From Microcoleus sp. FACHB-61 (lineage in GTDB: Bacteria > Cyanobacteriota > Cyanobacteriia > Cyanobacteriales > Microcoleaceae): 64,000 nucleotides of DNA. The stretch lies in contig JACJNY010000063.1 of NCBI GenBank assembly GCA_014695295.1, forward strand, positions 248,001 to 312,000, read 5' to 3'. The notes beneath the pieces were generated by a model, which was given only the letters and a program-made list of their open reading frames with translations, made no database searches and was not told the origin of the DNA. A program made the position numbers and the translations under genes. Every line of letters begins with the position of its first letter. Position 1 is the first letter of the stretch. Positions 1 to 7,202 of this stretch are shown here, piece after piece.

Positions 1-766
1 GCAGAATCAGCTTGCAAAGCTTTTGAGTCAGAAATGGCTGCCCTCCAGTCCAGTCCAAAATCTCTTTTAAAACCTCTTGAGGATTCTCTACTTTTCCCTC
101 AAATCCCTTTGCTAAAGGCAGAGCTTCTTGTAAGTTAAAACCGTGCAATTCAATAGGTAAACCGATATTAAAGGGCGTGCGAGTTGCATCGCTAATTAAA
201 TCTGAGGGCGTAGCTACTCCCAGCAAAGCAAATGTAATGCGCTGGTATTCTGAATTGTGAGCGCGTTTATTGTAGCAACATCTAATTAATGCAAAGAAAT
301 CGTCTAGCGGTTCTTGGAAACTCAGAACGCTATCAATTTCATCAATAAAAATGACCAGGTTTTGAGAAATTTTGACCAGCAGCAACTCTTCAATTAACTC
401 TCCTAAGCGCTGCACTGGCGGCATCAACTCTCTCTCCCGCCACCAAGCCATAAACTCGACTGGGTTAAACAGGTTGAAACTGCACAATAGCTTGTAAGCG
501 ACGCCGCCGTACCACTTATCTAGAGAGACTTGCTGGTTGCCAATGTCCGAAAGGTCGATCGTAGCACAGGCAATGCCATCAGCCGAGAGTTTTTGTACAG
601 TTCGCACCAGCAAACTGGATTTGCCCATTTGTCGGGAATTGAGCACGTAACAAAACTCTCCGGCTTTGAGGGCTTGATAAAGTTCTGAGTCAGCTTGTCG
701 CACTACATAAGTAGGTGCATTTTGCGGGAGACTGCCGCCGATTTGATAGTGGTAATCGACTGTCAT
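1..766 (-). CDS. AAA-like domain ATPase (AAA_35 type), 3' part outside window
   Basis: The first 255 codons of a P-loop NTPase are visible; the rest lies beyond the window start. A Walker A-like motif ([10 protein letters not shown]) sits at about residues 43-52 and a Walker B (LVIFIDEID) at about 137-145, followed by a conserved GLPIELHGF stretch. This is the pattern of the cyanobacterial AAA-like family (PF14516), whose members often carry WD40, TPR or TIR domains; none can be seen here because the C-terminus is missing. The start ATG is at 764-766. No substrate is known. It belongs to the same family as the NTPase part of the gene at 3462. A degenerate copy of its first bases is found again near 1370-1395, left by a local duplication. 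Confidence 0.85.
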   Translation of the reverse strand, partial: MTVDYHYQIGGSLPQNAPTYVVRQADSELYQALKAGEFCYVLNSRQMGKSSLLVRTVQKLSADGIACATIDLSDIGNQQVSLDKWYGGVAYKLLCSFNLFNPVEFMAWWRERELMPPVQRLGELIEELLLVKISQNLVIFIDEIDSVLSFQEPLDDFFALIRCCYNKRAHNSEYQRITFALLGVATPSDLISDATRTPFNIGLPIELHGFNLQEALPLAKGFEGKVENPQEVLKEILDWTGGQPFLTQKLCKLIL

Positions 767-776
767 TATATTGCCT

Positions 777-1304
777 CTATTGATAACTTTGTCTCAGTTC
801 TATGGTGCCTGTAGCACAAGCAATTTTACCATTTTGATAAGTGGGTTCTGGTGGTTTAATTGTACCAGCAGAATCAGCTCCGCACAATATAGATGTGGTC
901 GTTATTTTATTTTTAGAAGCATTTGACTCAACTTTTGTAGGAGGAATTACAAAAACTCCACCGACAACGCTTTTAAGATCTTTATGCTTTGAGACTCCAT
1001 AATTAAATGTTGCTTTTTTTGTTGTGTGGTGGGAATATTTGTAATTTTCTGTCTCGGTTTTAATAATGCGAATTCCTAAAGCCTTAACAGAAGTGCTAAA
1101 AGCACTTTTTTCGGCAAAATAGGCTTGCTGACGTTTGTTGATTAAGCTAATATAATCTCTGGGTTCCCATTGCTTGTTGTTCCTAAGCTTAACCAGAAAG
1201 GATGGCACAGGTACCGAAGCCAATACTCCCATCACCATTAAACTCACTAACCATCGACAACCATTAGATTCAATGATAGCTGATTTAGAACTTTGTTGAC
1301 TCAT
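777..1304 (-). CDS. Pilin-derived membrane protein (type IV pilin-like G/H family), tandem copy 1
   Basis: A 175-residue protein with one N-terminal membrane segment (about residues 18-38) and a periplasmic-looking globular part. The line [20 protein letters not shown] matches the conserved MNRAQQAYYLE region of cyanobacterial type IV pilin-like G/H proteins, and the two distal cysteines near SILC and KIAC are kept. The prepilin GFTLIE cleavage motif is absent, so normal PilD processing and pilus assembly are unlikely; it is probably a membrane-anchored relative. It is a tandem paralogue of the next gene. The membrane segment and the Gly-rich N-terminus have diverged more than in copy 2, which may mean relaxed selection. 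The function is unknown. Confidence 0.75.
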   Translation of the reverse strand: MSQQSSKSAIIESNGCRWLVSLMVMGVLASVPVPSFLVKLRNNKQWEPRDYISLINKRQQAYFAEKSAFSTSVKALGIRIIKTETENYKYSHHTTKKATFNYGVSKHKDLKSVVGGVFVIPPTKVESNASKNKITTTSILCGADSAGTIKPPEPTYQNGKIACATGTIELRQSYQ

Positions 1305-1411
1305 AGTTTTTTATCCTCTCTGTTTGTAGTAAAGACTTTAGTCCGGTAAATCTCAATTGAAGGCAGATTTGATATTAGTAATCGACTGTCATTATCTTGC
1401 GTATAGTTAGA
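1305..1411. repeat. Duplication junction with remnant of the AAA gene 5' end
   Basis: This spacer between the two pilin-like genes ends in GATTTGATATTAGTAATCG followed by ACTGTCATTAT. The stretch around 741-770, the 5' end of the AAA gene, reads almost the same. The spacing between the two copies is about 625 bp, the same as between the two pilin-like genes. The simplest reading is that a unit of about 625-635 bp, containing one pilin-like gene plus the first bases of the AAA gene, was duplicated in tandem. Confidence 0.7.
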
Positions 1412-1939
1412 TTATCTGGTCACTTGTGTTGTGCCTTTACCACAAGCAATTTTACCATTTTCATAGGTGGGTTCCGCTGGTTTAATTGTACCGGGAGAAT
1501 CAGTTTCGCACAATATGGACGTTGTAGTTATTTCCTCTTTAGCAGCATTTGGATCAAAGTTTTTAGCAGGCACCAGAAAAACACCACCGACATAGCTTTT
1601 AAGGTCTTTTTGCTTTGAGACTGCATAATTAAATGCTGCTTTCTTAGTGGCACGAATTGAATACTTGAAATGTGGTGTCTCTGTTTTAATGCCAAGTCCC
1701 AAAGCATTAACAGAAGTGTCAAAAGCACTTTTTTCTATAAATACGGCTTGCTGGGCTTTGTTCATTGAGCCAACATACTGTTTCGCTTCCCTTGTCTTAG
1801 ATTTACATCCCTGGCAACCACTCACCAGAAATGATGGCAGAGCGATCGCGCCAATTACTACAAGGCCCATTAAAAGCAATAAGCATCCGCAACCTTTAGA
1901 AGCTGAATTGCTAATACTTGATTCTTGATATTTAGTCAT
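1412..1939 (-). CDS. Pilin-derived membrane protein (type IV pilin-like G/H family), tandem copy 2
   Basis: A 175-residue protein with a Cys/Leu-rich membrane segment at about residues 17-38, ending in IALPSFL, then EAKQYVGSMNKAQQAVF and LGLGIKTET, the best preserved signatures of cyanobacterial type IV pilin-like G/H proteins. The sequence before the membrane segment (KGCGC) replaces the prepilin GFTLIE motif, so it is unlikely to be cut by prepilin peptidase. Cysteines near the membrane (GCQGCKS) and late in the protein (SILC, KIAC) may form disulfides. It is a tandem paralogue of the downstream gene, and a third, divergent relative lies at 5767 on the other strand. I infer a cell-envelope protein; no specific role can be given. 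Confidence 0.8.
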   Translation of the reverse strand: MTKYQESSISNSASKGCGCLLLLMGLVVIGAIALPSFLVSGCQGCKSKTREAKQYVGSMNKAQQAVFIEKSAFDTSVNALGLGIKTETPHFKYSIRATKKAAFNYAVSKQKDLKSYVGGVFLVPAKNFDPNAAKEEITTTSILCETDSPGTIKPAEPTYENGKIACGKGTTQVTR

Positions 1940-1978
1940 GGTATTTTCTCCTTAAATGGTATATACAAGGCGAATTAA

Positions 1979-2043
1979 CGTCGCCGAGGCAGAGCCTCTG
2001 TATCTGCGTTACCAGGAAGAGCCTGGTAACGAGGAAAACGAGG
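1979..2043. repeat. Palindromic intergenic repeat
   Basis: Two adjacent palindromes are visible: GAGGCAGAGCCTC at 1986-1998 and a hairpin with arms GTTACCAGG / CCTGGTAAC at 2008-2030, followed by GAGGAAAACGAGG. Composite small palindromes of this kind are common in filamentous cyanobacterial intergenic DNA. It lies 3' of the band-7 gene and 5' of the pilin-like gene. Confidence 0.7.
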
Positions 2044-2055
2044 GAATACTAATCC

Positions 2056-2616
2056 CTAAGCTCGCAGCTTTTGTACTTCTTTGCGATCGACGGATGTTGG
2101 CTGAATCACTTTACTGCCGATCGCAAAATCGCGCAATTCCACTCTTGTAAACTTCACACCCCAAGGATCTGTCGCTGTATCCAACTCCTCTACTAAAGCA
2201 TTATTGATTTCATGGCGAGCCGTGTAAAGTTCCTCCATAGATAATGTCGCAATGTGAGTCCGAATTGAAAGAATCAGCATATTTAACATCGCTTCCTTGA
2301 GATTCTGCACCTTGTAGGAGGCTTTTTCTAAGTCAATTATTCGCCAGTACACAATAAATTCAACGGTGATGGCAAGGCGATCGCGGGTCGTGCATGGTTG
2401 CGGTGGCAGCTTTAACAGTTGCTCGCGCAGAGTTTGTTTATAAGCCACTGTTTCGACAAAGGGAATCAAAAAAGTCAAACCAGGTTCGAGTTTCTTTCTA
2501 TCGTACTTTCCGAAAATTTCAACTAAGGCCTCATCTCCTTGACGGACGATTTTGACGCTGCTGGCTAAGGATACTCCGGTGATTGCAAACAACACCATCA
2601 AAAAATACTGATACAT
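2056..2616 (-). CDS. SPFH/band 7 (stomatin-like) membrane protein, short
   Basis: A 186-residue protein with an N-terminal membrane anchor (about residues 1-20) and a band 7 domain: VRQGDEALVEIFGKYDRKKL, the proline-rich LEPGLTFLIPF turn, and the VEFIVYWRIIDLEKASYKV strand region are typical of slipins. These proteins oligomerise in membrane microdomains, and bacterial members usually pair with NfeD. It ends just after the band 7 core, so the long C-terminal helical part of most family members (about 250-320 residues) is missing. The NfeD-like gene lies directly upstream on the same strand, with a 124-bp spacer containing a heptamer repeat, so the two are probably co-transcribed. Confidence 0.85.
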   Translation of the reverse strand: MYQYFLMVLFAITGVSLASSVKIVRQGDEALVEIFGKYDRKKLEPGLTFLIPFVETVAYKQTLREQLLKLPPQPCTTRDRLAITVEFIVYWRIIDLEKASYKVQNLKEAMLNMLILSIRTHIATLSMEELYTARHEINNALVEELDTATDPWGVKFTRVELRDFAIGSKVIQPTSVDRKEVQKLRA

Positions 2617-2635
2617 AATGAATCTCCTGGTAAAT

Positions 2636-2656
2636 AGTTGACAGTTGACAGTTGAT
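2636..2656. repeat. Heptanucleotide STRR, (AGTTGAC)3
   Basis: Three consecutive units of AGTTGAC, the last ending in T, lie in the nfeD/band-7 spacer. The period is exactly 7 bp, as in cyanobacterial short tandemly repeated repetitive sequences. Confidence 0.8.
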
Positions 2657-2666
2657 AGTGATTTCT

Positions 2667-2722
2667 GAGTCTCTTAGAGAGGAACTTTGTTTGGCAAGAA
2701 GCGATTTCAATCGCCGAGTCAT
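2667..2722. repeat. Dispersed intergenic hairpin repeat, copy A
   Basis: GAGTCTCTTAGAGAGG is followed about 20 bp later by a hairpin GCGATTTCAATCGC and CGAGTCAT. The same order of blocks occurs at 17171-17250, 23480-23548 and 42866-42935. The stem bases vary while pairing is kept in three of the four copies. Confidence 0.6.
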
Positions 2723-2740
2723 AAAAGAGCCAACTCAGAT

Positions 2741-3286
2741 TTAGCCGCTGATGTGAATTAATCTGTGAGGTATAACAATCAGCGTGTTTCCTTCGCGGCG
2801 CAAAACGTAAACTTTTTGTCTGGGTGCGATCGCCCCTTGGGAATCTTCATTGCGAGCTTTCCACGAAGCCCCTTCATAAATCACCATTCCGGTTTCTCCG
2901 GGGAAAATTTCGGAGATAGTTGTCGCTTCGGTTGCTTCGGGAATCACAAACTTTTTGCGAACAATAAAAATCGGTCGAATCCAGATGCTCAGCGCCAGGG
3001 CTATCCCCATCCAGTAGAAAATCTGCCAGTCAAAATCTTCATACATGATGTTCGCCCAACTAAACTGAAATGCTACAGATCCTCTCCACAAAATAAAGGA
3101 TTCAATTAAAGCCGAAGCTCCCATCATTAGCAGGTAAAATCTGTATTTTAGGGGCTGAGTTTTGATGATTAATAGCTCCATCGCACTAAGCACAACTCCG
3201 AGCAGCAGCCAGAATAGGGGCGGGGTGAAGGCGAAACCTGGTTGATTAGTGGCTGAGGCCAGCGACCAAATTAGGAGAGAATACAC
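2741..3286 (-). CDS. NfeD-like membrane protein
   Basis: A 181-residue protein with several hydrophobic segments in its first 110 residues and a C-terminal small beta-barrel (OB-fold type) domain. The EIFPGETGMVIYEGASWKAR stretch and the ending KVYVLRREGNTLIVIPH are the usual NfeD C-terminal signature. NfeD proteins partner with SPFH proteins in membrane quality control, and the band-7 gene follows directly. Translation appears to start at a GTG (3284-3286), preceded on the minus strand by a short purine run. There is no serine-protease domain, so this is the short, non-peptidase form. Confidence 0.8.
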   Translation of the reverse strand: MYSLLIWSLASATNQPGFAFTPPLFWLLLGVVLSAMELLIIKTQPLKYRFYLLMMGASALIESFILWRGSVAFQFSWANIMYEDFDWQIFYWMGIALALSIWIRPIFIVRKKFVIPEATEATTISEIFPGETGMVIYEGASWKARNEDSQGAIAPRQKVYVLRREGNTLIVIPHRLIHISG

Positions 3287-3379
3287 AATGCTTTTACCTC
3301 GTTTTGATGGGATTCAACCTTGTTATTTCTAATCTAATCAGGCGGCTATTTGAGTTGGTGACTGAGTTATTTGAAAAAT

Positions 3380-3412
3380 CATCGACTTTTCATCGACTTT
3401 TCATCGACTTTA
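3380..3412. repeat. Three 11-bp iterons upstream of the HTH-TIR-AAA gene
   Basis: CATCGACTTTT occurs at 3380-3390 and 3391-3401, and once more with the last base changed at 3402-3412. The 11-bp period puts each copy on nearly the same helix face. The block ends 49 bp before the start codon of the HTH-containing gene. The same unit in reverse orientation occurs just past that gene (5463-5484). Binding sites for its own HTH domain are one reading. Confidence 0.75.
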
Positions 3413-3461
3413 GGGGCGGTTGGCATTTATGATGGTTTCAGTGTCTCGATTGTGATAAGCA

Positions 3462-5276
3462 ATGCCACGATCGCTAAGGGTGCGCGAAGGGTGCATTCGC
3501 GCAGTTAAATCCTGTCTCCTGAGAAATGGCTTTCCCAGTCAGAAAATCCTGGCTGAGGATTTAGGGATGGCCCAATCTACGGTCAGCCATTTTCTGAATG
3601 GCAAACCTGTGGATTATGCCAATTTCATCGAAATTTGTCGCGGATTGGGGCAGGAATGGCGCGATATAGCCGATTTTGAGGCGAATTCAGAGCCAGAGGA
3701 GGTAGTGCTGGTGAGGGCAAAAGTGGCGATCGTCTTCGAGGGCTTTCCTTCGGATCGCTTCGCTAACGCCAACGCCCGTTGGCGAAGCCCTCGAAGAGGA
3801 TCGACCTCACACAAAACCCTTTCCCAGCAGTTACACCAAGCTTTGAGTGCGGGAGGCCACGAAGTCTTTTTTATTAACAACAGCAGCGACTCAGCCTCAT
3901 ATTTAAAGCGTTGCGATTATTTGCTGTTGCTGATTTCGGAAGAATCGGCCGCTAGCGAAATGGTATTGGAACAAGTGCAGCTAGCCAAAGAATTGCACAA
4001 TTTAACTGGTCATAAACCCGCAATTTTACCGATTTGCGTTGAATTAAATACACCGCTTTCTTTTGATTTACTGAGCTATTTAGCAGGGATTCAGCCCTGG
4101 CTGTGGCGCGGTGTTGGGGACTCATTTAAGTTATTATCACAAATTTTAACCATTATCAAAGAAGGTCGCACATCGTTAACTGCCGACCATGAATTAGCTG
4201 TAGAATGGCACGCAATTAGTAGCACAAAAAAGTCAATAATTCAACCCCTGCCAGCAGCGCCGCCAGAATTGCCGGGAGGACAAGTTGAAATAGCTTCTCG
4301 TTTTTATATCGATCGCCCTCCGATCGAATCCCGCTGTTACGAGACGATCGCCCAGCCGGGAGCGCTGATCCGCATAAAAGCACCCAGACAAATGGGCAAA
4401 ACTTCCTTAATGGCGAGGATTTTGCATCACGCAGAACAGCAAGGTTCTCGCACGGTAGCGCTGAGTTTTCAGCTAGCCAATCGGAAAATATTCGCTAATT
4501 CCGATACATTTTTGCAGTGGTTTTGTGCTAGCATCGGTCAAGAGTTAGGAATGCTGGAGCAGTTGCCCAAGCGTTGGGAATTAGCCGATTTGATTGGCAG
4601 CAATCAGTGCTGCAAAGCTTATTTTGAACAGTATTTGCTGTGTGAATCCTCAAGACCTCTGACGTTAGGGTTGGATGAGAGCGATCGCCTGTTTGAATCG
4701 CCGGAAATTGCCGACGACTTCTTTGGATTATTGCGAGCTTTGCACGAAGAAGCAAAACGGCGAGATATTTGGAAAAAGTTTCGCTTGGTTGTGGTTCATT
4801 CGACGGAAGTTTATATCCCGCTGGATGTGAATAAATCGCCTTTTAATGTGGGTTTACCGATTGAATTGCCAGAGTTTAATTCCCAGCAAGTGCAAGATTT
4901 GGCAAAGCGGCACGGATTGAATTGGAGTGGGAATGAAGTTGCAGAATTGATGGGTTTAGTGGGCGGAAATCCTTATTTAGTGCGGCTAGGAATGTATCAT
5001 ATTTCGCGTCAAGATGTGACTTTAGATCGGTTAGTGAAAGAATCTGCAACTGAAGCGGGAATTTACAGCGATCATTTGCGGCGACATTTATGGAATTTAG
5101 AGAAATATTCGGAATTAATGGAGGCGATGAGAGAGATTCTGAGTGTTTCCCAGCCAGTTAGATTGAGGTCAGAATTGGGGTTTAAGTTAAATAGTATGGG
5201 GTTGGTGAAATTGGATGGAAATCATTGCATTCCGAGATGTCGGTTGTATCAGGAGTATTTTGGCGATCGGCTATAA
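3462..5276 (+). CDS. HTH-TIR-AAA signalling or defence protein
   Basis: A 604-residue, three-part protein. Residues about 12-70 look like an N-terminal helix-turn-helix (AEDLGMAQSTVSHFLNGKPV). Residues about 85-230 resemble a TIR domain: VAIVFEG, then SYLKRCDYLLLLISEESAAS, with E170 a candidate for the NADase glutamate. Residues about 275-500 form an AAA-like NTPase with a Walker A (APRQMGKTSL, about 308-317) and a Walker B (LTLGLDESD). TIR plus NTPase fusions act as nucleotide-depleting immune or signalling proteins in other bacteria; that role is an inference here. A palindromic element interrupts the TIR coding region in frame (3728-3803). The gene is monocistronic and flanked by 11-bp iterons in opposite orientations. 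Confidence 0.8.
   Translation: MPRSLRVREGCIRAVKSCLLRNGFPSQKILAEDLGMAQSTVSHFLNGKPVDYANFIEICRGLGQEWRDIADFEANSEPEEVVLVRAKVAIVFEGFPSDRFANANARWRSPRRGSTSHKTLSQQLHQALSAGGHEVFFINNSSDSASYLKRCDYLLLLISEESAASEMVLEQVQLAKELHNLTGHKPAILPICVELNTPLSFDLLSYLAGIQPWLWRGVGDSFKLLSQILTIIKEGRTSLTADHELAVEWHAISSTKKSIIQPLPAAPPELPGGQVEIASRFYIDRPPIESRCYETIAQPGALIRIKAPRQMGKTSLMARILHHAEQQGSRTVALSFQLANRKIFANSDTFLQWFCASIGQELGMLEQLPKRWELADLIGSNQCCKAYFEQYLLCESSRPLTLGLDESDRLFESPEIADDFFGLLRALHEEAKRRDIWKKFRLVVVHSTEVYIPLDVNKSPFNVGLPIELPEFNSQQVQDLAKRHGLNWSGNEVAELMGLVGGNPYLVRLGMYHISRQDVTLDRLVKESATEAGIYSDHLRRHLWNLEKYSELMEAMREILSVSQPVRLRSELGFKLNSMGLVKLDGNHCIPRCRLYQEYFGDRL
3728..3803. repeat. Palindromic element inserted in frame within the TIR coding region
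   Basis: Arms CTTCGAGGGCTT (3734-3745) and AAGCCCTCGAAG (3785-3796) are perfect reverse complements, and outer GATC flanks extend the match. An inner hairpin is formed by GCTTCG and TGGCGAAGC. The encoded stretch SDRFANANARWRSPRRGS (about residues 97-114) does not look like TIR sequence and sits after the first beta strand. Confidence 0.7.
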
Positions 5277-5278
5277 GC

Positions 5279-5433
5279 CCAGAGAAACCGGGTTTCTGAG
5301 GAAAAATCTCAGGTTGATTGCCAAGTCTTGGCCAAAAACCCGGTTTCTAACCCTGGGATAACTCCAGAGAAACCGGGTTTCTGAGGAAAAATCTCAGGTT
5401 GATTGCCAAGTTTTGACCAGAAACCCGGTTTCT
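5279..5433. repeat. 70-bp direct repeat pair containing AGAAACC-GGTTTCT palindromes
   Basis: Two copies (5279-5348 and 5364-5433) differ at only a few positions and lie 85 bp apart. Each begins with the palindrome AGAAACCGGGTTTCT and ends with AAACCCGGTTTCT, so each copy can fold back on itself. Related palindromes recur at about 12701, 17067, 17117, 23609, 45345 and 53546. They may act as terminators of the preceding gene. The rest of this 490-bp intergenic stretch holds the two inverted iterons and no gene that I recognise. Confidence 0.8.
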
Positions 5434-5462
5434 GTCACAGGTGTGTGTTGCGTAAGTCCCAG

Positions 5463-5484
5463 AAAAGTCGATGAGAAGTCGATG
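5463..5484. repeat. Two inverted copies of the 11-bp iteron
   Basis: AGTCGATG occurs at 5466-5473 and 5477-5484 with an 11-bp period. It is the reverse complement of the CATCGACT core repeated at 3380-3409. Together the two blocks bracket the HTH-TIR-AAA gene as an inverted pair. Confidence 0.7.
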
Positions 5485-5766
5485 AGAATTCACTCACGTT
5501 CTAAAATAGCCACGTGATTCAATAAAAATAGAGTAGAAGCAAGGCGCAGTAGGTGAGGTTTGCAAGCCCCACCGCACTCAATGGACTGGATGAAAACGAC
5601 GCTAAAAATAACTTGCTTGTTTTTCTTGGCATCGACTGTTCGATTAGGCGATATTAGACAAGCTACGCGTGTACTCGCTGTTTGACTATAGAATCCCCAT
5701 GTGTTTACGCCGGGGAGTATGTCAATCACTTGAAAACTACTCTGCTAACACATTTGGACAACCACC

Positions 5767-6408
5767 ATGCAGCTTAAAAAAAATCCTCAACTCGATGCAC
5801 TCAACAAACAAGCAGTATCGAGAACAACCATGCAGCTTAAGACAAACCCTCAACTCGATGCACTTAACAAACAAGCGACATCTTCAGAAAAAAACCTTCC
5901 CCCTGACAAAAAAAGTAAATCTTGGGTAGGAATCTTACTGAGGATCACTTTTATTTACTTTCCTCTGGGCAGCATAATAGTTGGTGCGCTCGCCCTCCCT
6001 TCTGTTGTCGGTTGTGGTGGCGCGAAGAAAGCGAAGCAATCAGAAGGTAAACAATATGTTAGCGCAATGAACAAAGGTCAACAAGCAATATACGCCGAGG
6101 ATGGCGCATTTTCCAATTCCGTTAATGCCCTAGGTCTCGGCATTAAAACTCAGACAACCAACTATAACTATTCAACCATATCTACCAAAAATTCTGCGTT
6201 TAGTTATGCTGTAGCCCGCAGCAATAATCTTACTAGCTATGTCGGGGCTGTATTTTTAGTACCTGTTTCCAAAGCAGCTAACAAAGAGAAGACTACTGTA
6301 TCGATTCTGTGTGCAGCAAATTCTCCTGGAAATACCCAACCGCCTGCTCCTATCCTTCAGAAGGATGTTCCTGTCTGCGCTGCTGGTAGTAGCGACGTGC
6401 TTAAGTAA
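5767..6408 (+). CDS. Pilin-derived membrane protein (type IV pilin-like G/H family) with duplicated N-terminus
   Basis: A 213-residue relative of the genes at 777 and 1412. A membrane segment at about residues 55-80 is followed by AKQSEGKQYVSAMNKGQQAI and LGLGIKTQTTNYNYS, the family signature. The GFTLIE prepilin motif is absent. The first 42 residues consist of a duplicated 21-residue block (MQLKxNPQLDALNKQ plus spacer), produced by a 63-bp tandem repeat, so a second in-frame ATG at 5830 has almost the same upstream context and could equally be the start. It heads a likely three-gene operon with a fatty-acid hydroxylase family gene and a rhodanese. Confidence 0.8.
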   Translation: MQLKKNPQLDALNKQAVSRTTMQLKTNPQLDALNKQATSSEKNLPPDKKSKSWVGILLRITFIYFPLGSIIVGALALPSVVGCGGAKKAKQSEGKQYVSAMNKGQQAIYAEDGAFSNSVNALGLGIKTQTTNYNYSTISTKNSAFSYAVARSNNLTSYVGAVFLVPVSKAANKEKTTVSILCAANSPGNTQPPAPILQKDVPVCAAGSSDVLK

Positions 6409-6431
6409 ATATCGACATTAATGATAATCTC

Positions 6432-7202
6432 ATGTTACCTGAAATTGTCAAAGGCTTCATCATCTTAGCTTGCATCTTCATTCCCCTCGAAAGAATTTTA
6501 TTCTTGCACAAGCAAAAGATATTCCGTCTCGGATGGGCAACCGATGCCACTTATTTTTTTACAGGTCACTTTATTGGCAGATCAGGCGCTATTGTTGTGA
6601 CTGTAATTTTGTCGCTGATGACTAATTTACTCAACCCGGAATTGCAAAGCAAAGTAGCATCTCAACCTGTGTGGTTGCAGTTGGCAGAAGCAGTTATCGT
6701 TTCAGATATGGCATATTATATCGCTCACAGACTGCTGCATGAAGTACCCTGGCTTTGGCAATTTCATGCAGTCCATCACAGCATTGAACACATGGACTGG
6801 TTAGCAGCAGTGCGGGTGCATCCATGCGAGCAAATCTTTACTCAGATTTGCAAAATTATGCCTCTTTACTGGTTGGGATTTACTAAGGAGAGTTTGGTAG
6901 TTTATGCTGTTTATTCGGCGGCGATAGCGTTTTTAATTCATTCTAATATGAAATTAAAATTTGGCATCCTAAAATGGTTCGTAGCCACCCCACAATTTCA
7001 TCACTGGCATCACAGTAAAATTCCCCAAATCCCCAATAAAAACTTTGCTGTTCAGTTGCCACTGCTAGATTTGCTATTTGGAACTATCTATATGCCAGCC
7101 CAAAAAATGCCTCATCAATATGGAATCTCTGATTCTATACCTGCTGGATATATCGGACAAATATTCTTTCCATTTTCAAGGAGGATGAAAAATGCTAGAT
7201 GA
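6432..7202 (+). CDS. Fatty acid hydroxylase / sterol desaturase family membrane protein
   Basis: A 256-residue integral membrane di-iron protein (PF04116 family). The metal-binding histidine clusters are present: AHRLLHE, then WQFHAVHHS about 15 residues later, and FHHWHHSK near the end, with hydrophobic segments between them. Such enzymes hydroxylate or desaturate lipid or carotenoid substrates using O2; the substrate here is unknown. The gene lies 23 bp after the pilin-like gene and its last 11 bp overlap the start of the rhodanese gene, which suggests translational coupling. Confidence 0.85.
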   Translation: MLPEIVKGFIILACIFIPLERILFLHKQKIFRLGWATDATYFFTGHFIGRSGAIVVTVILSLMTNLLNPELQSKVASQPVWLQLAEAVIVSDMAYYIAHRLLHEVPWLWQFHAVHHSIEHMDWLAAVRVHPCEQIFTQICKIMPLYWLGFTKESLVVYAVYSAAIAFLIHSNMKLKFGILKWFVATPQFHHWHHSKIPQIPNKNFAVQLPLLDLLFGTIYMPAQKMPHQYGISDSIPAGYIGQIFFPFSRRMKNAR

